DNA from: Bacteroidales bacterium UBA3709
GTDB lineage: Bacteria > Bacteroidota > Bacteroidia > Bacteroidales > UBA932
DNA: 17,752 bases
Assembly (NCBI GenBank): GCA_002372015.1
Contig: DFIA01000048.1
Location: forward strand, 1 to 17,752
Direction: 5' to 3'
The notes under the pieces are model-generated. The model was not told where the DNA came from, searched no databases, and saw nothing but the letters and a program-made list of their open reading frames with translations. A program made the translations under genes and the position numbers. Position 1 is the first letter of the stretch; each line of letters begins with the position of its first letter. Positions 6,304-14,516 of this stretch are shown here, piece by piece.

Positions 6304-9300
6304 ATGTCACACTTTAACGAGCATGCATTGGAGATGGCTGTTATAGAGCTGCTTAAAGAGCAAGGCTATGATTATCAAAGTGGTGATACCATCCACAAGG
6401 AACTACCGGAAGTGCTGCTATTGGATGATTTGCGAATGTTCTTGATGGAGCGGTATGCCAAGGAGGGCATAACTCCATTAGAAACGGAGCGTGTAATAGC
6501 CAAACTGAAGGCAGACAATGGCGCTCCTCTCTATATGCAAAACGCACATATCTATCGGCTGATGACAGAAGGTTTCGCCATCAAGCGTGAGGATGCCTCT
6601 AAGCCAGACTTGTTTATAGAGGTGATTGATTTTAACCGCACAAACAAGAATATCTTTAAGATAGTAAATCAGCTGGAAATAAAGGGTATGGAGCGGAGAG
6701 TTCCAGATGCTATCGTATATATAAACGGCCTGCCGCTTGTTGTGATGGAATTCAAGAGCGCAGTTAAGGAGGGCACCACTATCAGTAATGCTTATACCCA
6801 ACTGACAGTACGCTATCGCAGAGACATACCCAATCTTTTCAGGTACAACGCTTTTGTGGTCATCAGCGATGGTGTGAACAGCAGATACGGAACATTATTC
6901 ACCCCATACGAGTTCTTCTATTCTTGGCCAAAGGTTGAGAGTACAGATAAAGCCAATAATGGAATTGATACGCTTCACACTATGGTAGAGGGATTGTTCC
7001 GTAAAGAGCGTTTGCTCAGTGTGATAAAAGATTTTGTATTCTTTCCCGACAACTCAAAAAGTGAACTAAAAATTGTATGCCGTTATCCTCAATTCTTTGC
7101 GGCTCATTTGCTTTATGAGAATATCTTGGTGCACTCGCACATCAATACTAAAGGTGATGGAAAAGGTGGAACATATTTTGGTGCAACCGGAAGTGGTAAG
7201 AGTCTCACTATGCTATTCCTTGTGCGAATGTTAATGCGCAGCCGCCATTTATCATCTCCAACCATAGTGCTTATTACAGACAGAATAGATTTGGACAATC
7301 AACTCTCTTCTCAATTTTTGAACGCGAAGCAATTTATTGGAGATGACACAATTATCAATGTAGAAACGCGTAAGGAGCTTGGCGAGTTACTTAGGGGCAG
7401 AAAAAGCGGAGGTGTATTCCTAACCACTATTCATAAATTTTCTGAGGATATTAACTTGCTATCTGAACGTGCCAATATCATTTGTATTTCAGATGAAGCA
7501 CACCGTTCGCAAACAAATATCTTTCAGAATGTAACAATCACAGATAAAGAGGTTAAGCGTAGCTATGGGTTTGCCAAGTATTTGCACGATTCGCTGCCAA
7601 ATGCCACATACGTTGGCTTTACCGGTACCCCTATAGACTCAACGATAGAGGTCTTTGGCAATGTAGTGGATTCATACTCTATGACAGAATCTGTTGCAGA
7701 TGGTATAACACGCCGCATAGTTTATGAAGGGCGTGCAGCCAAGGTCTTTGCAGACCATAAGCAATTGCAAGAGATTGAAAACTATTACAAGAAGTGCGCT
7801 GAAGAGGGAGCTAACGAGTATCAGATAGAAGAGAGCAAAAAGGCTGTAACACAAATGGATAAAATCATCGGCGACCCAAATAGGTTGGCTACGGTGGCAA
7901 AGGATTTTATAAACCATTATGAAAAGCGTATAGAAGAGGGTAGTACAGTGTGCGGCAAGGCAATGTTTGTTTGTTCTAATCGGCCTATAGCATACGAACT
8001 CTATAAAAAGATAATTGCTCTGCGACCGGAGTGGAAAGCGGAAAAAATCAAGATGATTATGACACGCTCAAAAGATGACGATGAGATACTTTATAATCTT
8101 TTGGGTAGTGATGATGATAGGAAGAAGCTCGACTCGGCTTTCAAAGATCCTGAGTCGGAGTTTAAGATCGCAATTGTTGTAGATATGTGGATTACTGGTT
8201 TTGATGTGCCGTGTCTGGATACGATGTATATTGATAAACCTTTGCAGAAACACACTCTAATCCAAACCATTTCGCGAGTGAACCGAGTATATGAGGGCAA
8301 GGAGAAGGGGTTGGTAGTAGATTACATCGGCATTAAGAGCAATATGAATAGTGCTTTAAAGCAGTATGCAGGTGGAAAAGATATTGATGACAATATAGAA
8401 ACCATAGAGAAATCGCTAACTATGGTGAAGGATGAACTGGATATTCTGCGTAGAATGTTTGCCCGGTTCAACTACTCTAAGTTTTCTACAGGTACACCTT
8501 TAGAGCAACTTGACTGCCTTAAACAGGCCGCTGAGTTTGTGCAGCAAACCGAAAAGATGCAAACGCTCTTTATGGGGCACGTGGGAAAACTGAAGTCGGC
8601 ATTCAATCTCTGCTCAAACCATAACGACATAAGCAAAGATGAGCGAGAAGATATCCATTTCTTTACCGGCGTTCGCTCTATAGTGTATAAACTCACAAAA
8701 GGTGAGGCACCAGATATTACTCAGATGAACAATCGTGTAAGCCAGATGATTCAAGAAGCGTTACAGTCTGAGGGGGTGGAGGAGGTAGCACAGGTGAATG
8801 CAGATACAAAAAACTTGGATTTGCTAAGTGAGGAGTATATGGCAAAACTTGAAAAACTTCAGTTGCCAAATATGAAAGTAAAGTTGATGGAGAAATTGCT
8901 GCGTACAGTTATCAGCGAGTTCAAGAAGGTGAATAAGATAAAAGGGGTTGATTTTACTAAGCGATTGAATGAGTTAGTGAGTAAATATAACGATAGAAGC
9001 GATAATGCTGTGTTTGCCCAAGAGGTGCTCAACGAAGTGGCAAAACAGATGGCAGAACTGCTCAAAGAGGTGAACAAAGAGAAGCAATCATTCAAGGAAT
9101 TAGGCATAACCTATGAGGAAAAGGCTTTCTATGACATTCTTAAAGAGATTGCCCATAAGTTTGGCTTTGAGTATCCTGAGGATAAACTGCTTATGTTATC
9201 TGCCGCTGTAAAGAAGATGGTGGACGACAAGTCTAAATATACAGACTGGGCAAATCGTTCTGATATAAAGGCAGAGTTGCAGATGGATCTGATTCTGATT

Positions 9301-9486
9301 TTGGCTGAACACGGTTATCCTCCTGTTCCACAAGATGAGGTCTTTAAGGAAATTTTTGAGCAAGCCGAAAATTTCAAGAAATATGATATGGAAGCAGGCT
9401 ATCCGCAGCTCGAAGAAAATGAATACCCAAGAATGGCAGCTGAGGGCACGGCTAAGTATTATAGAAAAAAGGATAAAAGTATCTGA
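6304..9486 (+). CDS. hsdR: Type I restriction enzyme endonuclease/translocase subunit HsdR
   Basis: This 1060-residue protein is full length for the family. It translocates and cuts unmodified DNA in complex with HsdM and HsdS. The N-terminal PD-(D/E)xK nuclease has P134-D135 and E149-F-K151. The SF2 motor shows Walker A GATGSGKS (293-300, K299), DEAH at 397-400, GFTGTP (438-443) and motif VI QTISRVNR (654-661). The helical C-terminus that docks on the methylase follows. All key residues are present, so the subunit looks functional. ATG 6304 is chosen because it starts directly after the remnant's TAG (6300-6302) and gives the usual N-terminus (HFNEHALEMAVIELLKEQGY). No promoter matching TAnnTTTG was seen before it, so its expression depends on read-through past the hairpin at 6217-6241 or on an unrecognised promoter. 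Its stop lies 3 bases from the end of era on the other strand. Confidence 0.97.
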   Translation: MSHFNEHALEMAVIELLKEQGYDYQSGDTIHKELPEVLLLDDLRMFLMERYAKEGITPLETERVIAKLKADNGAPLYMQNAHIYRLMTEGFAIKREDASKPDLFIEVIDFNRTNKNIFKIVNQLEIKGMERRVPDAIVYINGLPLVVMEFKSAVKEGTTISNAYTQLTVRYRRDIPNLFRYNAFVVISDGVNSRYGTLFTPYEFFYSWPKVESTDKANNGIDTLHTMVEGLFRKERLLSVIKDFVFFPDNSKSELKIVCRYPQFFAAHLLYENILVHSHINTKGDGKGGTYFGATGSGKSLTMLFLVRMLMRSRHLSSPTIVLITDRIDLDNQLSSQFLNAKQFIGDDTIINVETRKELGELLRGRKSGGVFLTTIHKFSEDINLLSERANIICISDEAHRSQTNIFQNVTITDKEVKRSYGFAKYLHDSLPNATYVGFTGTPIDSTIEVFGNVVDSYSMTESVADGITRRIVYEGRAAKVFADHKQLQEIENYYKKCAEEGANEYQIEESKKAVTQMDKIIGDPNRLATVAKDFINHYEKRIEEGSTVCGKAMFVCSNRPIAYELYKKIIALRPEWKAEKIKMIMTRSKDDDEILYNLLGSDDDRKKLDSAFKDPESEFKIAIVVDMWITGFDVPCLDTMYIDKPLQKHTLIQTISRVNRVYEGKEKGLVVDYIGIKSNMNSALKQYAGGKDIDDNIETIEKSLTMVKDELDILRRMFARFNYSKFSTGTPLEQLDCLKQAAEFVQQTEKMQTLFMGHVGKLKSAFNLCSNHNDISKDEREDIHFFTGVRSIVYKLTKGEAPDITQMNNRVSQMIQEALQSEGVEEVAQVNADTKNLDLLSEEYMAKLEKLQLPNMKVKLMEKLLRTVISEFKKVNKIKGVDFTKRLNELVSKYNDRSDNAVFAQEVLNEVAKQMAELLKEVNKEKQSFKELGITYEEKAFYDILKEIAHKFGFEYPEDKLLMLSAAVKKMVDDKSKYTDWANRSDIKAELQMDLILILAEHGYPPVPQDEVFKEIFEQAENFKKYDMEAGYPQLEENEYPRMAAEGTAKYYRKKDKSI

Positions 9487-9489
9487 GAG

Positions 9490-10395
9490 CTACTGTATAT
9501 ATCCAAAGCGTTTGAGTTCGCGCTTGTTTTCTCGCCACGAGGGCTCTACCTTAACAAAAATCTTGAGGAAAACCTTTCTCTCAAAGAATTTTTCCATATC
9601 TTTACGCGCCTGTGTTCCAACACGTTTGAGCGCCATGCCACGCTTGCCTATTATAATTCCTTTCTGCGATTCTCTAACAACATTTATTACTGCCTCTATT
9701 GAATACATTTCTTCCTCCTCAATGAAGTTCTCTATTACAACCTCTGTGCAGTATGGTATTTCCTTGCTGTAATTCTCCAGAATTTTTTCTCGCAATATTT
9801 CAGAAGCAAAAAAGCGTAAGTTCTTATCAGTTAGCACATCCCTGTCGTACCACGCATGCTGCTGCGGAAGTAAGGATATTATCTTGTTTAGAAGAATGTC
9901 TGTATTTATATTATTGAGGGCACTCATCGGAAGAATATCGGCCTTAGGTACAAGAGAATGCCATTTTTCAACCAGAGTATCAATAGTGTCTATGTTTGCT
10001 GTCTTGCCAAACAGAGTATCTATTTTATTCACTACAACAACTACCGGGCACGAAAGAAGATTCAGCTTGTCTATATATTCCTTATTTTTCTCAGAAGATT
10101 CATATACATCTGTAACATAGATAATTATATCAGCATCGCCGATAGCAGTATCTACAAACTTCATCATTGCCTCCTGCAACTCATAGGAAGGTTTGAGTAT
10201 GCCCGGTGTATCTGAAAAAACTATCTGATAATCGCTGCCATTGACTATTCCCATAATACGGTGCCGAGTAGTCTGTGCCTTGGCTGTTACGATAGAAAGC
10301 TTTTCTCCAACAAGGGCATTCATCAGTGTAGATTTGCCCACATTGGGATTGCCAATGATATTTACAAAGCCTGAACGAATTATCTTGTCTTTCAT
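9490..10395 (-). CDS. era: Ribosome-assembly GTPase Era
   Basis: Era is a 301-residue GTPase that binds the 3' end of 16S rRNA and helps mature the 30S subunit. All GTPase motifs are present: G1 GNPNVGKS (15-22), G2 TTRHR (42-46), G3 DTPG (62-65), G4 NKID (123-126) and G5 SAL (158-160). A type II KH domain follows, with the loop GIIIGKRG (246-253) and the end VKVEPSWRENKRELKRFGY. Length is normal. It lies 26 bases downstream of the pseudouridine synthase gene on the same strand, so both are probably one ribosome-biogenesis operon. Its 3' end faces hsdR with a 3-base gap and no terminator hairpin. Confidence 0.97.
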   Translation of the reverse strand: MKDKIIRSGFVNIIGNPNVGKSTLMNALVGEKLSIVTAKAQTTRHRIMGIVNGSDYQIVFSDTPGILKPSYELQEAMMKFVDTAIGDADIIIYVTDVYESSEKNKEYIDKLNLLSCPVVVVVNKIDTLFGKTANIDTIDTLVEKWHSLVPKADILPMSALNNINTDILLNKIISLLPQQHAWYDRDVLTDKNLRFFASEILREKILENYSKEIPYCTEVVIENFIEEEEMYSIEAVINVVRESQKGIIIGKRGMALKRVGTQARKDMEKFFERKVFLKIFVKVEPSWRENKRELKRFGYIQ

Positions 10396-10421
10396 GCAGT
10401 TATATGAGTTTTTACTACAAG

Positions 10422-11843
10422 CTACTCGTATGCTCCCATTCTAAGAATGGCTAACTCTTTGTCTGTTAGAAATCTCCACTGTCCTCTGCGAAGATTTTTC
10501 TTGGTAAGGCCGGCAAAGTAAACTCTATCTAACTTATCTACCCTGTATCCTAAACTCTCAAATATTCTCCTAACTATCCTGTTACGTCCGCTATGAATCT
10601 CCAAGCCTAACTGTGTCTGATCTCCATCTATGTAAGACATAGAATCTGCGTTTATAAATCCATCGTCGAGATAAATACCTTTAAGTATTTTTTCAAAGTC
10701 TGCCTGACTCAGTTTCCTATCCAAGAAAACATGATATATTTTCTTCTTGTTGTAAGAAGGATGTGTGAGTTTTTCCGTAAGTTCTCCATCGTTTGTAAGC
10801 AACAGTACTCCGGTAGTATCCCTATCCAAACGGCCTACCGGATATATTCTTTGAGGACACTTGCCTGCTATCAAATCCATAACAGTCTTACGGGCGTGAG
10901 GATCGTCTGTAGTGGTAACACAATTTTTTGGCTTATTCATTACTATGTAAACCTTCTCCTCTCCCTTTATAATCTGATTGTCGAAGCGCACCTCGTCGTT
11001 CTGAAAAACTTTGGTTCCTAATTCTGTAACAACCTGTCCATTAATAGAAATTAAGCCCTGCTGTATATATTCATCGGCCTCTCTTCTGGAACAAATTCCG
11101 GAATTTGCAATAAAACGGTTTAGGCGAACCCCAACTTCTCCGCTAATTTTTGGTTTGCGAGGTTTTGGGGTGTAAATCTGAGGTCGTGGTCGCTGTACTG
11201 CATTTACAATAGCCCTGTCTTCTAACTGACTACGCACTTCTTCAAACTGTTTGCGTGTACGCTTAATCCTTGTTGGGGCAGGTGATGCACTTGATGTTCG
11301 GCGTGATGTTGCCCCTGATGCTCGGCGAGGGGCTGAACCCGAAGCCCTGCGAGGGGCTGAACCGGATGTTACTCCTGATATTCTCTTAGAAACAGTTCCT
11401 AAAGCCCTGCCAGATGTTGCACTTGACGCCCTGCGTGATGTTGCACTTGACGCCCTGCGTGATGTTGCCCCTGCTGCCCTGCGAGGTGATGGGCTTGAAG
11501 CCGCTACTGACGCTCGGCGTGATGTTGCTCCAAACGCTCTGCGTGATGCTGAGCCCGAAGCCCTGCGAGGGGATGAACCGGAAGCCCTGCGAGGGGATGA
11601 ACCGGATGTTACTCCTGATATTCTCTTAGAAACAGTTCCTAAAGCCCTGCCAGATGTTGTACTTGATGCTCTGCGTGGGGCGGCTCCCGATGCTCTGCGA
11701 GGTGATGGGCTTGAACCCGCTCCAAACGCTCTGCGTGATGCTGAGCCAGATGCTGCACCTGAACCTTTTTTTACCGCTGTGCCTCTTGCAGATTTTCTGC
11801 TCTCTCTGAAAGCAGACCTTCCCATTTTTTCTGTTTTTGTCAT
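10422..11843 (-). CDS. rRNA pseudouridine synthase, RsuA/RluB family, with long Arg/Ser/Ala repeat tail at the N-terminus
   Basis: This is a 473-residue protein. The enzyme core occupies about 235-473. An S4 RNA-binding domain (VRLNRFIANSGICSRREADE, then YIQQGLISINGQ) is followed by the RsuA/RluB catalytic domain with GRLDRDTTG (337-345, catalytic D340), NKPKNCVTT, HSGRNRIVRRIFE and VGRLD-type motifs. It converts uridine to pseudouridine in rRNA; the target site (RluB-like, 23S) is inferred from the family. The first ~230 residues are disordered and highly basic, made of repeats such as SAPRRASG, with an 80-residue duplication (65-96 matches 145-176). Bacteroidota homologues often carry low-complexity basic N-terminal extensions, but the RRAS wording here is unusual. 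ATG 11843 is preceded by a TATATTTG promoter-like box. A start nearer the S4 domain is possible, but the tail is kept in frame by 24-base units, which argues that it is translated. Confidence 0.9.
   Translation of the reverse strand: MTKTEKMGRSAFRESRKSARGTAVKKGSGAASGSASRRAFGAGSSPSPRRASGAAPRRASSTTSGRALGTVSKRISGVTSGSSPRRASGSSPRRASGSASRRAFGATSRRASVAASSPSPRRAAGATSRRASSATSRRASSATSGRALGTVSKRISGVTSGSAPRRASGSAPRRASGATSRRTSSASPAPTRIKRTRKQFEEVRSQLEDRAIVNAVQRPRPQIYTPKPRKPKISGEVGVRLNRFIANSGICSRREADEYIQQGLISINGQVVTELGTKVFQNDEVRFDNQIIKGEEKVYIVMNKPKNCVTTTDDPHARKTVMDLIAGKCPQRIYPVGRLDRDTTGVLLLTNDGELTEKLTHPSYNKKKIYHVFLDRKLSQADFEKILKGIYLDDGFINADSMSYIDGDQTQLGLEIHSGRNRIVRRIFESLGYRVDKLDRVYFAGLTKKNLRRGQWRFLTDKELAILRMGAYE
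11413..11460. repeat. Perfect 24-base tandem repeat, two copies
   Basis: Bases 11413-11436 are repeated exactly at 11437-11460, with the first 8 bases of a third copy at 11461-11468. The unit is eight codons of the - strand pseudouridine synthase tail (the RRASSATS type). Copy-number change by slippage would stay in frame. Confidence 0.93.
11557..11604. repeat. Second perfect 24-base tandem repeat, two copies
   Basis: Bases 11557-11580 and 11581-11604 are identical and encode the SAPRRASG-type octapeptide on the - strand. Its unit differs from the one at 11413-11460, so the tail has several independently amplified octapeptide families. Confidence 0.93.
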
Positions 11844-11863
11844 AATCTATTTGCTTACAGCGG

Positions 11864-11871
11864 CAAATATA
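11864..11871 (-). promoter_or_regulatory. Putative Bacteroidota -7 box for the pseudouridine synthase-era operon
   Basis: Read on the - strand the bases are TATATTTG, matching TAnnTTTG. It is 20 bases before the ATG at 11843, in the 68-base divergent gap. I see no clear -33 TTTG at the usual spacing. Confidence 0.45.
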
Positions 11872-11884
11872 AGCGATTTTTTCC

Positions 11885-11892
11885 TACTTTTA
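11885..11892 (+). promoter_or_regulatory. Weak candidate -7 box for the permease-ligase pair
   Basis: TACTTTTA differs from TAnnTTTG at the last base only. It sits 19 bases before ATG 11912 in the divergent gap, where some promoter is needed. No good -33 element is visible. Confidence 0.3.
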
Positions 11893-11911
11893 CCCGTCTA
11901 AAACTGTGGGT

Positions 11912-13174
11912 ATGGATATTCTAAAATTTTTAAAGAAGTCTCCGGTAGTGCGAGAGAACATAAAGGTTGCGTTCAAATCTATCAAGAGTAACAAGCTCAG
12001 GAGTACCCTGACTATACTCATGATAGCTGTAGGAATAACTTCTCTACTTGGTATATTAACAGCAACAGAAGCTCTTAAACACAGAGTCAATGAGAGTTTT
12101 GCCTCTATTGGTGCACAGTCTTTCTTCATACGCTCAGACTTCCGTTCTTCCGGCGAAAGAACCGGGCGCATACGCAATAACAGTCAAATCAATTTTTTTC
12201 AGGCCACTTCTTTTAAGGAGAGTTTTTCGCCCAGTATCCCATGCGTTGTTACCATATACTCGCGCCTAAATGGCACCGCTATAAAAAGAGGTGAGAAAAG
12301 CACAAGCCCTAACTCTAATGTTTTCATAGCAGATGAAGATTATATAGATTTCAACAGCTACAACGTAGCTAAGGGAAGAGCCTTGATAACGAAAGATATT
12401 TTAAATGCGGCTTATGTGTGTGTAATAGGAAATTCTATTGCAAGTACCTTATTCGACTCAAAGGAACAGGTAATAAATGCCAATATAAATATCAATGGAG
12501 CTTCGTATTTGGTGGTAGGTGTATTGGAAAAATCATCTGCAGGCGGAATGATGGGCGGTATAGATCAGTCTGTTATTATACCTGTTTCAAATGGCAGAAG
12601 CAGATTTTCTGCCAATTCTTTTACTGTAGGCATAAGGCCAAAAGCTTATCAAACAGCAATGCAGAACTTGTACGATGAGGCAGAGAGTGCATTCCGCTCA
12701 ATCAGAAGGCTTACTCCTGAAGATGAAACAGATTTTAACATAAGTTACAACGAAACCATGGCAAACAGTGCCAACAGCACAATGAGCACTATAACTCTTA
12801 TTGCCGGCATCATAGGTTTAATCACGCTCCTTGGAGCCTCTATCGGGCTAATGAACATAATGTTAGTTTCTGTTAAGGAGAGAACTTCGGAAATAGGTAC
12901 CAGAAAAGCATTGGGAGCCTCATCTGGCATAATAAAGCAACAGTTTCTGGTAGAGTCTATTACCATTGCTCAAATAGGCTGCCTCATAGGAATAGTACTT
13001 GGGGTAGCTGCCGGTGCAGGCGTGGCTGCCTTAATGCAAGCCTCTTTTGTTATGCCGTGGTTTTGGATTATTGTAGCAGTCTTGATATGTGTTGCAGTTG
13101 GAATGGCCAGTGGTTATCTGCCGGCAAAAAATGCTGCCGCCTTAGATCCTATAGAAGCACTTAGATATGAATAA
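11912..13174 (+). CDS. ABC transporter permease, MacB/FtsX type
   Basis: This 420-residue inner-membrane protein has the MacB layout. TM1 lies at about 30-52 after a basic start (ENIKVAFKSIKSNKLRSTLT). A large periplasmic MacB_PCD domain spans about 53-290, and three more helices sit near 292-318, 346-376 and 381-402. The signature segments are VKERTSEIGTRKALGAS (321-337) and the end PAKNAAALDPIEALRYE (404-420), both diagnostic of this family. It needs a separate LolD/MacB-type ATPase, which is not in this window. MacB-type transporters act as mechanotransmission pumps for lipoproteins, peptides or small molecules; the substrate here is unknown. ATG 11912 is preferred over an in-frame GTG at 11906, since MDILKFLKK is a normal N-terminus. 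Its stop overlaps the next gene by 8 bases. Confidence 0.9.
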   Translation: MDILKFLKKSPVVRENIKVAFKSIKSNKLRSTLTILMIAVGITSLLGILTATEALKHRVNESFASIGAQSFFIRSDFRSSGERTGRIRNNSQINFFQATSFKESFSPSIPCVVTIYSRLNGTAIKRGEKSTSPNSNVFIADEDYIDFNSYNVAKGRALITKDILNAAYVCVIGNSIASTLFDSKEQVINANININGASYLVVGVLEKSSAGGMMGGIDQSVIIPVSNGRSRFSANSFTVGIRPKAYQTAMQNLYDEAESAFRSIRRLTPEDETDFNISYNETMANSANSTMSTITLIAGIIGLITLLGASIGLMNIMLVSVKERTSEIGTRKALGASSGIIKQQFLVESITIAQIGCLIGIVLGVAAGAGVAALMQASFVMPWFWIIVAVLICVAVGMASGYLPAKNAAALDPIEALRYE

Positions 13175-14468
13175 TAACCCCGATATACAGTTTGCCTCTC
13201 CAGAAAAAATAAAAAAATTTCAGGAGGATAGATTGGCCAACACCATAAATTATGTAGCCGAAAAATCCCCATACTATAAGAGGTTATTCCAAATTAACGG
13301 AATAAAGCCGGAGCAAATCAAAACAATAGAAGATCTCCAAAAGATTCCTCTTACCGGCAAGAGAGAACTGCAAAATTTTGGCAAAGATTTTTTCTGCACT
13401 CCAGCGGTAGATATAATAGACTATGTTACAACCTCCGGCACTCTTGGAGAACCGGTTACGGTGGCTCTCACAGAAGAAGACCTGCAAAGGTTAGCTTATA
13501 ATGAGTACCTTTCCTTTACTACAACGGGAGTAGATAAAAACGATATTATGCAACTCATGACCACTTTAGACAGACGCTTTATGGCCGGTTTTGCATACTA
13601 CATGGGAGCCAGAAGCATTGGGTGTGGCATAGTAAGGGTAGGCAACGGTATTCCTCAACTGCAATGGGATACTATCAACAGAATAAATCCAACTTTCTGT
13701 ATGGTAGTACCTTCTTTTATACTCAAACTCATAGAATATGCTAAAGAAAATGGCATAGACTACAGAAAAAGCTCGCTCAAAAAAGCTGTATGTATTGGAG
13801 AAGTGCTTAGAGACAACAATTTTAACCTCAGCAAACTTGGGCAAAGAATTCATGAAGAGTGGCCAGAACTGGAACTGTTTACCACATACGCCTCTACCGA
13901 AATGCAGTCTTCTTTTACAGAATGTAAGTGCCACTGTGGCGGACATCTTCAGCCAGAGCTTATAATTGTAGAGTTTTTAGACGAAAACGCCAATCCGGTA
14001 CCCGAAGGCACGCCCGGAGAAGTTACTATTACAACATTAGGAATAACCGGTATGCCTTTGGTAAGATTCCGCACCGGAGACATCTGCGACCGCTCTTCCG
14101 AGCCATGTGCCTGTGGCAGAAATACTATAAGACTTAAACCTGTTGTTGGCCGTATGAGCCACATGATTAAGTATAAAGGCACTACCCTTTATCCGCCGGC
14201 CCTAAACGATATCTTAGACAACATTCCTTCTATCACAAACTACATTATAGAAGTTTATACAAACACCCTCGGAACAGACAGCATAAGAGTGCGAATTGCA
14301 ACTTCAGACAAATCTGAGGAGTTCATTAAAAGCGTCAAAGATAGTTTCCGCTCCAAAATCAGGGTGGCGCCAGATATATCCATTGAACCGGAAGAACTGC
14401 TCCAGAAGGTTATATACCCTCCTATGAGCCGCAAACCGATAAAGTTTGTAGATCTTAGAGACAAATAG
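13167..14468 (+). CDS. Phenylacetate-CoA ligase-like AMP-forming enzyme (PaaK family)
   Basis: This is a 433-residue adenylate-forming enzyme of PaaK size and layout. The ATP-binding loop is TTSGTLGEPV (88-97). The adenine-binding motif is YASTE (241-245), the ribose-binding aspartate is in RFRTGD (300-305), and the hinge and C-terminal domain contain KYKGTTLYPP (335-344). PaaK enzymes activate aryl acids with ATP and then CoA. The real substrate cannot be read from the sequence. Cysteines at 253, 255, 257 and 307, 314, 316, with His 256 and 260, could form a metal site; this is inference. It overlaps the permease gene by 8 bases, so the two are co-translated, an odd pairing of an export-type permease and an acyl-CoA ligase. 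It ends 48 bases before parC. Confidence 0.88.
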   Translation: MNNNPDIQFASPEKIKKFQEDRLANTINYVAEKSPYYKRLFQINGIKPEQIKTIEDLQKIPLTGKRELQNFGKDFFCTPAVDIIDYVTTSGTLGEPVTVALTEEDLQRLAYNEYLSFTTTGVDKNDIMQLMTTLDRRFMAGFAYYMGARSIGCGIVRVGNGIPQLQWDTINRINPTFCMVVPSFILKLIEYAKENGIDYRKSSLKKAVCIGEVLRDNNFNLSKLGQRIHEEWPELELFTTYASTEMQSSFTECKCHCGGHLQPELIIVEFLDENANPVPEGTPGEVTITTLGITGMPLVRFRTGDICDRSSEPCACGRNTIRLKPVVGRMSHMIKYKGTTLYPPALNDILDNIPSITNYIIEVYTNTLGTDSIRVRIATSDKSEEFIKSVKDSFRSKIRVAPDISIEPEELLQKVIYPPMSRKPIKFVDLRDK

Positions 14469-14485
14469 CCTTTACCATTTTTTTG

Positions 14486-14493
14486 TAACTTTG
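14486..14493 (+). promoter_or_regulatory. Bacteroidota-type -7 promoter box for parC
   Basis: TAACTTTG matches the TAnnTTTG element of the primary sigma factor in Bacteroidota exactly. It is 23 bases before the parC ATG, preceded by a T-rich run. It implies that parC and the following aroK can be transcribed independently of the permease-ligase pair. A -33 TTTG at the usual distance is not evident. Confidence 0.6.
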
Positions 14494-14516
14494 CACACAC
14501 TAAAAACAAGAGAAGA

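Larger units (their letters stand above)
11341..11677. repeat. Imperfect 240-base-offset duplication inside the pseudouridine synthase tail
   Basis: Bases 11341-11437 and 11581-11677 match with 4 differences in 97, including 62 identical bases at 11358-11419 and 11598-11659. The offset is 240 bases, or 80 codons. Beyond it the similarity continues with a 24-base shift. The duplication keeps the reading frame of the - strand gene and encodes the GRALGTVSKRISGVTSG segments. Confidence 0.9.

Noticed and set aside
11413..11660. Possible CRISPR-like repeats
   Set aside because: The repeats are contiguous 24-base coding units with no unique spacers and no cas genes nearby.
11251..11901. Long + strand open frame (216 codons) opposite the pseudouridine synthase tail
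   Set aside because: It is the complement of 24-base in-frame repeats, which keep stops out of the opposite frame. Its product is repetitive and lacks any domain.
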